Below are positions 18,851 to 27,320 of a DNA stretch of 45,966 nucleotides, in pieces (the first letter of the stretch is position 1; every line of letters starts with the position of its first letter). The notes beneath the pieces were generated by a model. That model was not told where the DNA came from and searched no databases. It saw nothing but the letters and a program-made list of their open reading frames with translations. The position numbers and the translations under genes were made by a program. The DNA comes from Actinomycetales bacterium (GTDB taxonomy: Bacteria; Actinomycetota; Actinomycetes; S36-B12; UBA5976): contig JAGWWW010000009.1 in assembly GCA_018970205.1 (NCBI GenBank), positions 1-45,966 of the forward strand. The letters are read 5' to 3'.

Positions 18851-20323
18851 TCAGCCGACCTTGCTCGTGGCTGCGCTCACCGACGTGGCGCTGCTCAGGG
18901 CATTGCTGCCGACGACGCGCACGCGCATGTAGAGGCCCTTCTGCGCCTTGGTCAGAGTCAGAGTGGACTTGGTGGCCCCTTTCACAGGGATGCACCCTGC
19001 GGGCACGGTGGTCGCCACTGTGCCTTTGGCCTTGCAGGCCAACCACTGGAAGGACAACTTCGGGGACGACCCGGTCCACGACCCGGCGTTCGCGGACAAC
19101 TTCTTCCCGACCGCAGCCTTGCCGGTGACTGTGGCGGGCGCTGTGACGGCAGGCGCGATCAGCCACCGCACCGCGGTGCGGGTCACTGAATTGGAGCCCT
19201 GCAACTGAGCGTTGATGATCTGGGTCCCGGTGGCCTCGTAGTCCGCGATGGCAGACACGCTCGCCCAGCCGGAGGCATCCGTGGTCTCAGTCACGGTCCC
19301 ATCAGGGTTGCGGCTGCCTGCGACTTGGTCAATGTCCGCATCACCGGGGCCGGACGCGAGCGAGAAGTCCACCTTGACACCGGCCTTGGGCTGGCCCTGT
19401 AGGTCTGTGACCTGGACGCGGACGGGTACCTCACCTGCACTCAGCGCGACGTTCTGGATGTCATTCTCGGGCGCGACGCTGTTGTCGACGATGTCCACCC
19501 ACAGCAGGTCCTTGTCCTCGAACGCCTCCTCGCCCTTCGGGCAGGCGGTGGTCGTCGGGGAACAGCTCGGCCCGCGCTCCGCATAAGGCCGCGGGTGTTT
19601 CTTGAACGACGCGGTGATGATGCCGCGCATACACCCAAGGGCGACCGTGCAGGTGTCGAAGTTCGGCGTAGTCAGCGACAACGGTGCCGGTTCGGGGCAC
19701 AGCGGCAACTCTCCGAAGGCAGGCTTGGAACAGTCCGTGTAGGAGTAGTCGTGTGTGAGCGTCCACGTGGCACGGCCAGCGGCGTCTGTCACGGCCGGGA
19801 TGGAAGTCTCGCCGCCGTAGTAGTTGTCCCAGCCCGAGATGCCACCGCCGAACCCGCACCAGTCACGCACGATGTGCTGCTGGTCCGGGCGGTTGAAACC
19901 TGCGTAGTCGCTCTCCGGGCTTGTGGTGATCCACTTGGTCGCGGAGCAGGATGCGAACTTGTTGACCAAGAGGTAGACCGGGGTGTTCGTGAGGATTTTC
20001 CCGTCTTTGTCCCGCGCCTCGTACGTCAGCGACAGCGTGCCGCCCACCCCGAGGTAGAACATCCTGATCTTCGTCCCCTTGCCATAGTTGTTGTCGTCCA
20101 AACCCGGGTCTGTGCGCACAAAGGTGTAGTCGATCGAATTGGTGTTGTCCAAGGCCGGGGTGATCAGCCGCAGGGACGGGTTGCCCGTGGCAGCAGTTGC
20201 TGCGTTAGACGCTGGCGCGGCGGTGGCCGTTAGCCCAGCCAAAATCAGTGTCGCCGCAAGCGCGCGGGACAGGCGTCCACGCCGAGGGAACACGGCCGAA
20301 CCGCGGGTCTGCTTCATGGTCAC
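18851..20323 (-). CDS. secreted Ig-like protein of the glucan operon (490 aa)
   Basis: I do not recognise a named family. A signal peptide (ALAATLILAGLTATAAPASNA) precedes an N-terminal region with SLRLITPALDN, then KIRMFYLGVGGTLSLTYEARDKDGKI. This pattern resembles the long-form repeat of the 973- and 1257-residue proteins downstream. A central Cys-rich part ends in LLWVDIVDN. Next is a Big_1-like segment (VPVRVQVTDLQGQPKAGVKVDFSL to a TDASGWASVSA turn, about residues 300-370). The C-terminal Ig-like module (about 395-490) has paired Cys and the AGSWTGSSPKLSFQWLAC pattern common in actinobacterial exoproteins. The GTG at 20323 overlaps the previous stop (GTGA); an ATG at 20317 is the alternative. 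There are no catalytic motifs and no LPXTG anchor. Glucan binding or scaffolding is inferred from context. Confidence 0.72.
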   Translation of the reverse strand: MTMKQTRGSAVFPRRGRLSRALAATLILAGLTATAAPASNAATAATGNPSLRLITPALDNTNSIDYTFVRTDPGLDDNNYGKGTKIRMFYLGVGGTLSLTYEARDKDGKILTNTPVYLLVNKFASCSATKWITTSPESDYAGFNRPDQQHIVRDWCGFGGGISGWDNYYGGETSIPAVTDAAGRATWTLTHDYSYTDCSKPAFGELPLCPEPAPLSLTTPNFDTCTVALGCMRGIITASFKKHPRPYAERGPSCSPTTTACPKGEEAFEDKDLLWVDIVDNSVAPENDIQNVALSAGEVPVRVQVTDLQGQPKAGVKVDFSLASGPGDADIDQVAGSRNPDGTVTETTDASGWASVSAIADYEATGTQIINAQLQGSNSVTRTAVRWLIAPAVTAPATVTGKAAVGKKLSANAGSWTGSSPKLSFQWLACKAKGTVATTVPAGCIPVKGATKSTLTLTKAQKGLYMRVRVVGSNALSSATSVSAATSKVG

Positions 20324-22761
20324 TTCTTCACCTTCGCAGTCGTCGGAGATGATGTCTCAACACTTTGCCCGGCCACAGTTCCGGTCACTCGCACCACCAC
20401 GAAGGTGCCCGCGAGGCTGGCCGGCAGCTTCAGGCTGGCCTTGGTCGCGCCCTTGACCGCGGTGCAGCCGGCAAGCGCGGTCAACGCGCCGGAGGTCTGA
20501 GCAGTCCGAGCCGTGCGACAGGAATACCAGGCGTACGACAGCGTCGGCGTCGCAACCGCGGACCATGCCCCCGGCGTCGCCGTCAGCAGGGCTCCGACCG
20601 TCGCCGGGCCGGTCACCTTCGGGCTGGTCGTGGCGAAAACGTTGGCCCAAGTGACGGCGGTGGTCGCCGACGTGGTGGAGGCCGGCACCCCGAGGGCGGG
20701 GTTTGCGGCATTTCCAATCTGGCTCACGCCGTCCGGCGACACCGTGGCGGTGACTGTCTGCTGTCCCGCCGCAGAGCTGCGCAGGGTGGCGGTCACGTAC
20801 CCGTCGGTGTCCGTGCTCGCATCAGCTGCAACCAACTCGCCGCCGGACTGTGACAACGTGACCGGCACGTTGGCGTACCCGTTGCCGAACCTGTCTACGA
20901 CCCGGAAGCGGGTCTTCACATCGCTGCCGAGCAGTGCCGGCTGCGTCGCCGCGGCTGCAACGACCGACCGGGCATTGGCAGGCGCTGCGACGAAGTTCTG
21001 GTAGATCTCATAGTCCTCACCGCCGACCCTGATCGTGAAGATGGTGCGACCGGGGCGGGTCGCGGTGAAGAGCAGTTCAGAGAGGTACTGGAAGCCGAAG
21101 ACTTCCTTGTCCTTCATCTGTGAGACGTCCTTGATGTCCCACGCCATCGGCAACCTGGCCGCTTGGCACACCGCCGCACCGTTCGTGTCAGGGCAAACCC
21201 GCAGAACCTTGCCGCCGTTTGTGGCTGTGACGGTGACGTCAGGTGCGTAGAGCACCGAGCGCTCCATGCAGAAGGGCCGCTTCGGCGAGGAACTGGGGAG
21301 GCGCCGGACTTTCTGCGGGTTCTTAGGGTCGATCTGAATGAAACAGATCTTGTCTGGGTTCGCGTTGTAAAGGGGCTTGATGTCCAGCCGCGCGCGCACC
21401 GTGGAGTCGTTGAAGTCGGGGTTCGCCGCGGCGCCATTGGTCGCCAGTGCCAAGGCTGGGTTCTTCAGGCCGTTCTCGTCGTACACGTAGTCGGTCAAGG
21501 CCTTGGTCGTCCGAGTGCCGCGCGTGATCACGTGCATGTTGACGTAGCGCAGCTGGATGTCGGTGGAGTTGACGAACTGAGGCCAGAAAAGGTCCTGCGA
21601 CTCAGGCTGCTTGCCGGTGGTGGCCTTGAACTCCACCCCGATGGCGCACGTGTGCGTCTCCTTCGTGTCGCTGTTGTAGCCCTGGTTCGTGCACGCGTCG
21701 TTCGGGGTGTTGCGGTTCTCGACGCTGAACGTCACATACCCGTTCTTGTCGGTGTACTTGTGCGAGACCTCCGGGCCCCACTTGCACCCGACCGTGCCGC
21801 AGTTGTTCCCACCTGCCGGGTGTACGAAGTCCACTGGTTGGTTGACCATCGGCTGGCCCCAGATGTCCACCACGCGATACGGGATCGTGACCAAGTCACC
21901 GACCTGGTAAGACTTCGTGTAGACGCACGCGTACTCGCTGAACCACGAGCGCTTGTACACGCTCCAGCCCCAGGTCTCATCCTTCGCCCACGAGAGACCA
22001 CCGCAGTTGGGCAGCGCCGGGCTCTGGTCCTGGTTGAGCATGCTCACTTGCGGGTAGTAGCCGGCCTCCTCGAACTGGATGTTCATCGGTCCGATGGTGT
22101 CCGTCGTTCCGGCCACGTCCGATTCGTCGCAGGTGTTCGCCTGCACAGTGCGGTCGCAGTTGCTGACGCTCACCCCGAGGAAGTCATCTGACATGAGCAC
22201 GTTGCCGCTCGCGGCGCTGCCGGCGTTGTCGACTGTGATGACGAGCTCTGCGATTCCGCGGTTGTCTGCGACCTCGTTGCGGTAGATGATGCCGGTGTCT
22301 TGCGCCCCTGCACGATAGCCGTTGAAGGAAGCGGCCGATTTCGCATAACCGTCCAGCGCGAGTTTGACCCTCGTGAACGCTTTGGTCTTCTCGTTGTAGT
22401 CGAAGGCGCTGGTGTCAACCGCGAACTGAACTTTCTTCCCGGCGCAGTTGCTCGCGGGCGCTGGGTCCACCGCCTGACGCTTCGTGCAGTCGTAGGCCAC
22501 GGTGACGGTGTTGACGCCGATGCGCACGTAGACGTTGTTGTGCTGGCCGGCATCGTCCGTTGCGCGCACACCCGAGCTGTCGAAGACGCGCAGATTCTGC
22601 TGGAAAATGCCGTCACCTGGCTGGACGTTCAACTGGCTCCAGCGGGGGTTCGGAGCCCATTCGGCGTCTGCATGCGCCGGAACGCCGATGATGGAAACGG
22701 TCAGCGCCGCGGCGGCTGCCGCAACCCGCGTCCGAATAGTCACAACGTCGCCTCGTCTCAT
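20320..22761 (-). CDS. large secreted Ig-like protein of the glucan operon (813 aa)
   Basis: Unrecognised secreted protein. A signal peptide (VAAAAAALTVSIIGVPAHA) leads to a roughly 550-residue aromatic- and Cys-containing body with no known catalytic motif. Its DLVTIPYRVVDIWGQPMVNQPVDF, followed by TDKNGYVTFSVEN and DLFWPQFVN, parallels the strand pattern of the repeat domain in the downstream giant proteins. Around residues 595-670 is a clear Big_1/invasin-like Ig domain (KTRFRVVDRFGNGYANVPVTL ending TDTDGYVTATL). The last 100 residues match the C-terminal Ig module of the adjacent 490-residue protein. The ATG at 22761 is used; a GTG at 22743 with GAGG at good spacing is an equally good start. 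It lies 17 bases from the GH16 gene. No anchor is visible. A surface or extracellular binding role is inference. Confidence 0.72.
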   Translation of the reverse strand: MRRGDVVTIRTRVAAAAAALTVSIIGVPAHADAEWAPNPRWSQLNVQPGDGIFQQNLRVFDSSGVRATDDAGQHNNVYVRIGVNTVTVAYDCTKRQAVDPAPASNCAGKKVQFAVDTSAFDYNEKTKAFTRVKLALDGYAKSAASFNGYRAGAQDTGIIYRNEVADNRGIAELVITVDNAGSAASGNVLMSDDFLGVSVSNCDRTVQANTCDESDVAGTTDTIGPMNIQFEEAGYYPQVSMLNQDQSPALPNCGGLSWAKDETWGWSVYKRSWFSEYACVYTKSYQVGDLVTIPYRVVDIWGQPMVNQPVDFVHPAGGNNCGTVGCKWGPEVSHKYTDKNGYVTFSVENRNTPNDACTNQGYNSDTKETHTCAIGVEFKATTGKQPESQDLFWPQFVNSTDIQLRYVNMHVITRGTRTTKALTDYVYDENGLKNPALALATNGAAANPDFNDSTVRARLDIKPLYNANPDKICFIQIDPKNPQKVRRLPSSSPKRPFCMERSVLYAPDVTVTATNGGKVLRVCPDTNGAAVCQAARLPMAWDIKDVSQMKDKEVFGFQYLSELLFTATRPGRTIFTIRVGGEDYEIYQNFVAAPANARSVVAAAATQPALLGSDVKTRFRVVDRFGNGYANVPVTLSQSGGELVAADASTDTDGYVTATLRSSAAGQQTVTATVSPDGVSQIGNAANPALGVPASTTSATTAVTWANVFATTSPKVTGPATVGALLTATPGAWSAVATPTLSYAWYSCRTARTAQTSGALTALAGCTAVKGATKASLKLPASLAGTFVVVRVTGTVAGQSVETSSPTTAKVKK

Positions 22762-22778
22762 TGTCGCCACAACTGCCG

Positions 22779-23825
22779 CTAGTGCTTGATTAGTTTTCCG
22801 ACGCCGTTGACACTGGAGAACCTGACCCAGTCGACCAGCATCGTCCCGCCATTGGAGTCAGGGTCGACGTAGCCGTTGGCGTCGCCCCCGAGGGTGCCGC
22901 CCATGGCGACGTTTAGAATCACGAACATCTCCTGGTCGAACGGCCAGCTTCGTGGGAAGCTCCACTCGCCGCCGGTGACCGCCTTCTTGGTGGCGGTGAA
23001 GTACGGCTTGCCGTCCAGTCGCCACTGGACCTTGGTCTTGTCCCAATACACGCCGTACGTGTGGAACTTCGTGTAGATGTCTTCAAGATAGCGGGCGCCG
23101 CTGCCGACTCCGAATCCGTCACTGGGGTCAGAGTGGAGGGTGCCGAAATAGGACCAGTACTTCGCCCCGTTCGCCGCCGATTCCATGATGTCGATCTCGC
23201 CGCACTTGGGCCAGTCGACCTCGCCGATGTTCGCCCCCAGCATCCAGAAGGCAGGCCAGGAGTTCCAGGCGTTCGGCACCTTGATGCGCGCCTCGAGCAA
23301 CCCGTGCTGGAATCCGACGATGCCGCGGGTGTTGATCCGCCCACTCACGAACTCACAGGCGCCGTACCAGCAGGCGCCGGACGGTGCGTTTGTCGGCCGT
23401 GTCCCTGCTCGGGGCCGGACGCGCCGCGCATTGATCGCCAGACTTCCCTTGCCGTCTAGCTCGACCGCGTAGTGGGCAACAGACCCCGTCTTGTTGTACT
23501 CAACGACGCCGTCGGTGTAGAACTGACGCTCCCGGTTCCCACCACCGGTGCCGGTGACCTCGGCCTGCCACACCTGGCCTTTTGCCGGGTTGAGGGTGTC
23601 GCGCTGAACGACGCTCGTCAATCCAGCTTTGCCATTGAACTCTTGGCGCCACAGCAGTTTGATGACGGGTTTCGGCGCCGGTTTCCCCGCTATCCGGGTG
23701 ATTCCCGCGGCCGGCGCGGACGCGGGAGTGACCGCGAAAGAAGGCGGCAATTCTGACAAAACGACCACCGATGGCACGACCAACAGCGGCAGGATCATGC
23801 GATATCCCAATCGCCGCCGCGCCAT
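22779..23825 (-). CDS. secreted GH16 beta-glucanase (laminarinase type), copy B
   Basis: First gene of the minus-strand glucan operon, 348 residues. An N-terminal signal/anchor (ILPLLVVPSVVVLSELPPSFA) is followed by a GH16 jelly-roll with EIDIME: nucleophile Glu210, Asp212, acid/base Glu215. Flanking LLEARIKVP and WPAFWMLGANIGEVDWPKCG match copy A almost word for word. Substrate-contact loops differ (a Cys pair at ACWYGACEF here). Of the clustered ATGs at 23831 and 23825, I take 23825 because GAAGG lies about 7 bases upstream of it but abuts the other. The promoter region is shared with the sugar-binding-protein operon and contains two LacI-type operators about 125-165 bases upstream. The likely substrate is beta-1,3-glucan such as laminarin. 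Confidence 0.92.
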   Translation of the reverse strand: MARRRLGYRMILPLLVVPSVVVLSELPPSFAVTPASAPAAGITRIAGKPAPKPVIKLLWRQEFNGKAGLTSVVQRDTLNPAKGQVWQAEVTGTGGGNRERQFYTDGVVEYNKTGSVAHYAVELDGKGSLAINARRVRPRAGTRPTNAPSGACWYGACEFVSGRINTRGIVGFQHGLLEARIKVPNAWNSWPAFWMLGANIGEVDWPKCGEIDIMESAANGAKYWSYFGTLHSDPSDGFGVGSGARYLEDIYTKFHTYGVYWDKTKVQWRLDGKPYFTATKKAVTGGEWSFPRSWPFDQEMFVILNVAMGGTLGGDANGYVDPDSNGGTMLVDWVRFSSVNGVGKLIKH

Positions 23826-23950
23826 GGCCATCCCTTCGATACGTCGGCCCACCCCGCACACCGTGAAACCCTGGACTGAGCGCAGGATTCGGCTGCTGCG
23901 CTATGACGCTCAGCAGTACCGCACTGGTTGCGGGCACTTCATGTTGTGCG

Positions 23951-23966
23951 TTGAAAGCGATTTCAC
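23951..23966. promoter_or_regulatory. LacI-type operator O1 in the divergent glucan promoter region
   Basis: TTGAAAGCGATTTCAC, a near-palindrome with TGAAA/TTTCA arms around a central CG, typical of LacI/GalR-family sites. It lies between the divergent GH16 and sugar-binding-protein operons and matches the second copy 24 bases away in 15 of 16 positions. On the minus strand, TAGGAT (23967-23972) lies between the two sites and could be a -10 hexamer for the GH16 operon. Binding by the LacI protein encoded at 28731 is inferred. Confidence 0.8.
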
Positions 23967-23974
23967 TATCCTAC

Positions 23975-23990
23975 GTGAAAGCGATTTCAC
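23975..23990. promoter_or_regulatory. LacI-type operator O2 in the divergent glucan promoter region
   Basis: GTGAAAGCGATTTCAC, the best-matching copy of the operator family in this window. It is spaced 24 bases from O1, so two repressor dimers could sit on nearby faces of the helix. It is 116 bases from the sugar-binding-protein start and 150 from the GH16 start, so it is placed to control both directions. Confidence 0.82.
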
Positions 23991-24105
23991 GAGGGTAAGT
24001 AAACCACAGCGAGCGCAGCCGGCAACCGTGAATTTCAGCCGCGCGAGTGAAGGTGTGCCGCTCTCGCATCATCTTCACATGAATCACGTCATCCGAAGGA
24101 GCGTC

Positions 24106-25437
24106 ATGAAGCTCGGTTCCCTCAGCCGTGGAGTGCTCGGCTGTGCGCTTGCGTTTGGTCTGGCTTTCGCCGGAGTCGGCCCCAGCGCACAGGCCGCCAG
24201 CAATGTGACGCTGACCGTGTGGTCCTACGGGAACGTCTTCGAGCCGAAAATCGTGGACATGTACCGCAAGGCTCACCCCAACGTCACCATCAAGATCACG
24301 AAGATGAACCTCGACGATGAGCACAACAAACTGCTCTACGCGCTTCCTTCGCGCGCGGTCCCTGATATTGCTGCAGTTGAGATGGCTTACATGGGTCAGT
24401 TCCGGCAGCCGATGATCGCCGCGCAGTTCACCAACCTGAACACCCTCGGCGCTTCCAAGATCGCTAAGGACTACTTGCCGTTCCGCTGGACCCAAGGCAC
24501 CGGCCTGAACGGCTCCCAAATCGGCATCCCCACTGACGTCGGCGGTTTGGCGGTGGCCTACCGCACCGATCTGTTCAAGAAGGCGGGATTCCCGACCAAG
24601 CGCGACCAGGTCGCGGCCCTGTGGCCGACCTGGGACCGGTTCATCACGGTCGGAAAGCAGTTCCAGAACAAAGTCCCCGGGGTCGGCTTCATGGACAGCA
24701 CCGGCACCCTGTTCGCCGCAGTCCTGAACCAGGGGACGCAGAAGTACTACGACTCCAAGACCCGGGCCGCTATCTACCGCACCAACCCGACCGTAAAGCA
24801 AGCATTCGACATCGCCGCCAAGGCGGGCTGCACGTTCATGAAGAACAACAAGTGCGCCGGCAGCATCGGCACGAAAATCAACCAGTTCTCGCCGGACTGG
24901 GGCGCAGCCATGAACAAGGGCGCCTTCGCCACTGTGCTCGCCCCGGCGTGGATGCTGGACTACATCAAACAACAGGCCCCGGGCACCAAGGGGAAGTGGG
25001 ACATCGCCGCTGTTCCCGGCGGCGGCGGGAACATGGGCGGCAGCATGCTGACCATCCCCAAGAAAGCGGCTAACGTGAAGGCCGCTTGGGACTTCGTCAG
25101 CTGGTACCTCGCCCCGGCTCAGCAACTCAAGACCTTCCAGCTGTATGGGTTGTTCCCGACCACGCACAAGATGTACTCGCAGCCGTCAATCAAGAACTAC
25201 AAGGACCCGTTCTTCAACAACGCGCCCGTCGGCGCCATCTACAGCAGCAGCGCGCTGAAGCTGAAACCGATCTACGCAGGGGCTAAAGACCGGCTCATCG
25301 ACTCGACTTTCGGGCAGGCGCTAGCGCGCATCACGCAGGGAACGCAGACGAAGTCATGCGGCAAGTTCGCCGCACAGACGTCAGGTGCTGCGTGGTGCCA
25401 GGCGCTGCAAGACATCCAGCACAACATCGGGCAGTGA
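24106..25437 (+). CDS. carbohydrate ABC transporter substrate-binding protein
   Basis: Family-1 extracellular solute-binding protein, 443 residues. It begins with a signal peptide (residues 1-30, cleavage near AQA-AS) and a mature start VTLTVWSYGNVFEPKIVDMYRKAHP, typical of CUT1 sugar-binding proteins. Later come IPTDVGGLAVAYRTDLFKKAGF and a GGGGNMGGSMLTIPKKAANVKAAWDFVSWY stretch that lines the ligand cleft in relatives. The ATG at 24106 is supported by AAGGAG. The Cys at residue 13 precedes the hydrophobic core, so there is no normal lipobox. Membrane attachment is therefore unclear, which is unusual for a Gram-positive binding protein. It heads the plus-strand operon with two permeases and a beta-glucosidase; beta-glucan oligosaccharides are the inferred ligand. 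Confidence 0.9.
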   Translation: MKLGSLSRGVLGCALAFGLAFAGVGPSAQAASNVTLTVWSYGNVFEPKIVDMYRKAHPNVTIKITKMNLDDEHNKLLYALPSRAVPDIAAVEMAYMGQFRQPMIAAQFTNLNTLGASKIAKDYLPFRWTQGTGLNGSQIGIPTDVGGLAVAYRTDLFKKAGFPTKRDQVAALWPTWDRFITVGKQFQNKVPGVGFMDSTGTLFAAVLNQGTQKYYDSKTRAAIYRTNPTVKQAFDIAAKAGCTFMKNNKCAGSIGTKINQFSPDWGAAMNKGAFATVLAPAWMLDYIKQQAPGTKGKWDIAAVPGGGGNMGGSMLTIPKKAANVKAAWDFVSWYLAPAQQLKTFQLYGLFPTTHKMYSQPSIKNYKDPFFNNAPVGAIYSSSALKLKPIYAGAKDRLIDSTFGQALARITQGTQTKSCGKFAAQTSGAAWCQALQDIQHNIGQ

Positions 25438-25450
25438 CGGCACAGCGCTC

Positions 25451-26428
25451 ATGACAACCGCCACAACCGCGACGGTCCCGCGCAGGCGACGCAGGCTGTC
25501 CGCAATCGCGCGCCAAGACCGGGTCGGGCTCTTCTACGTCGCCCCGTTCTTCGTGCACTTCGTGTTGTTCGGGGCGATTCCGATCGTCTTCACGACCGCA
25601 CTGGCATTCTTCAACGCGGACTTTCAGACTTACTACGACTTCATCACCACCCATCAGCTGTCGGTGTTGACGAACGCTTTCGCCGGCTTGGAGAACTTCC
25701 GCGAGCTCTTCAAAGACTCCTACTTCTGGCTCGCGCTGCGCAACACGTTCTCCATCTGGCTCATCTCCACGGTTCCGCAACTGGTCATCGCATTCGGCCT
25801 CGCAAGCCTGCTGGCCAACGCACGCCTGCGCGCGAGCACGTTCTGGCGCACGGTCCTGATGGTCCCCAACATCACATCGGTGTTGGCCGTCGCGATTGTC
25901 TTCCAGCAGCTCTTCGGCCGTGACTTCGGCATCGTGAATGTCCTGCTCCACTACGTCGGGCAGAAGCCCGTCGAGTGGGTGGCCGGAACCATCCCCAGCC
26001 ACGCCGCCATCGCGACCATGATCAACTGGCGCTGGCTCGGCTACAACTCGCTCATCTTCCTCGCAGCAATCCTGGCCATCCCCAAGGAGCTGTACGAGTC
26101 CGCCTCACTCGACGGCGCCAGCCGCTGGCAGACCGTGCGCTACGTCACCATCCCGCAGATGAAGAACACCATCACGTTCATGCTAGTGATGGGCACCATC
26201 GGCGGGCTCGGCTTGTTCGTCGAGCCGCTCACCTACGGCGGCGGGTTCGACGGCGGCGCGAACAGCCAGTTCCTCACCATGACGCTCTACCTCTACAAAC
26301 AGGCCTTCATGAACCAGCGGCTGGGTTACGGCGCGGCCATCGGGGTCGGTATCACCCTCGTCGTGATGGTGATCTCCGCCATCAACTTCATGATTACCCG
26401 CCGCATCGCTGGGGAGGAGTCCAAGTGA
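25451..26428 (+). CDS. sugar ABC transporter permease 1 (MalF/UgpA type)
   Basis: A 325-residue inner-membrane permease with about six TM segments, beginning VGLFYVAPFFVHFVLFGAIPIVFTTALAFF, the classical first helix of the MalF/UgpA group. The cytoplasmic EAA loop ELYESASLDGASRWQTVRYVTIP, which docks the ATPase, is intact. The ATG at 25451 follows the binding-protein stop by 13 bases, with only a weak ribosome-binding site. Its TGA overlaps the GTG of permease 2. It forms a heterodimer with permease 2 and should be energised by the MsmK-type ATPase at 16629. Confidence 0.92.
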   Translation: MTTATTATVPRRRRRLSAIARQDRVGLFYVAPFFVHFVLFGAIPIVFTTALAFFNADFQTYYDFITTHQLSVLTNAFAGLENFRELFKDSYFWLALRNTFSIWLISTVPQLVIAFGLASLLANARLRASTFWRTVLMVPNITSVLAVAIVFQQLFGRDFGIVNVLLHYVGQKPVEWVAGTIPSHAAIATMINWRWLGYNSLIFLAAILAIPKELYESASLDGASRWQTVRYVTIPQMKNTITFMLVMGTIGGLGLFVEPLTYGGGFDGGANSQFLTMTLYLYKQAFMNQRLGYGAAIGVGITLVVMVISAINFMITRRIAGEESK

Positions 26429-27318
26429 CAGCCACACTGGAGCCCCGCACCACCCAGCAAGTCGCGCCGCCGAACGGCACTTCCAAGCGCCGCAGCCTCA
26501 CCAAGCGGGTCTCGCCGTTCACGTACGTGGCGTTGACCTTCATGACGTTCATCTCGGTCTTCCCGTTCTACTGGATGTACGTGGTCGCATCCAATGGCTC
26601 AGAGGAGATCTCCAAGATCCCGCCGTCGCTGACGCCCGGGGGGAATTTCCCCCACGTCGTCAAGACCATCACCGAGGCAGTGCCGTTCTGGCACGCGATC
26701 TTCAACACCGCGGCGGTCTCCACGGTCATCGCGGTCTCGAATGTCTTTTTCTCGACCTTGGCCGGGTTCGCCTTAGCCAAACTGCGGGTTCCGGGAAAAC
26801 GCGGGATGCTGCTCTTCATCATCGGAACGATGATGTTGCCGGCGCAGCTCGGCGTCATCTTCATGTACATGGTGATGAGCTGGCTCAACTGGATCAACGA
26901 CTTCAAGGCGCTGGTGGTGCCGGCCATCGTGGGCGCTTTCGGCGTCTTCTGGATGCGGCAGATCATCGACTCGCAGCTGCCCAACGAACTCCTTGAGGCC
27001 GCGCGCATTGATGGAGCATCGGTCTTCCGCATCTACCGCAGCATCGTCGTGCCGACGGTCATGCCCGCGGCGTTCGTGCTGGGGCTGTTCTCATTCTTGG
27101 GGACGTGGAATGATTATCTGTGGCCTTCACTGGTCTTGAACGACCCTGAGCGCTTCACAGTGCAAGTGGCAATCACTCAGTTGAACAACAGCTACACAGT
27201 CGACTACGCGGCGAACATGGGAGCGGCTCTGCTGGGAACAACCCCGCTGCTCCTGCTGTTCATCTTCGTCGGTCGGCGACTCGTGGCTGGCGTCATGGAA
27301 GGGGCTGTGAAGGGATGA
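26425..27318 (+). CDS. sugar ABC transporter permease 2 (MalG/UgpE type)
   Basis: A 297-residue MalG/UgpE-type permease: TM1 FTYVALTFMTFISVFPFYWMYVVAS, then a periplasmic-side loop, five more TM segments, and the EAA loop ELLEAARIDGASVFRIYRSIVVP. LGTWNDYLWPSLVL is a hallmark of this half. The GTG at 26425-26427 overlaps the permease 1 stop and is preceded by GGGGAGGAG, which fixes the start; the frame open further upstream is a shadow of permease 1. Its stop overlaps an ATG of the GH1 gene. It is translationally coupled on both sides, fitting equal subunit production. Confidence 0.92.
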   Translation: MTATLEPRTTQQVAPPNGTSKRRSLTKRVSPFTYVALTFMTFISVFPFYWMYVVASNGSEEISKIPPSLTPGGNFPHVVKTITEAVPFWHAIFNTAAVSTVIAVSNVFFSTLAGFALAKLRVPGKRGMLLFIIGTMMLPAQLGVIFMYMVMSWLNWINDFKALVVPAIVGAFGVFWMRQIIDSQLPNELLEAARIDGASVFRIYRSIVVPTVMPAAFVLGLFSFLGTWNDYLWPSLVLNDPERFTVQVAITQLNNSYTVDYAANMGAALLGTTPLLLLFIFVGRRLVAGVMEGAVKG

Positions 27319-27320
27319 CC

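Noticed and set aside
17749-23825. GH16 enzymes as agarases or carrageenases
   Set aside because: The six-residue EIDIME form and the adjacent GH1 and CUT1 genes fit beta-1,3-glucanase; no sulfatases or galactosidases are present.
23971-25167. A 398-codon open frame on the minus strand
   Set aside because: Antisense to the sugar-binding-protein gene and covering the operators; it shows no recognisable domain.
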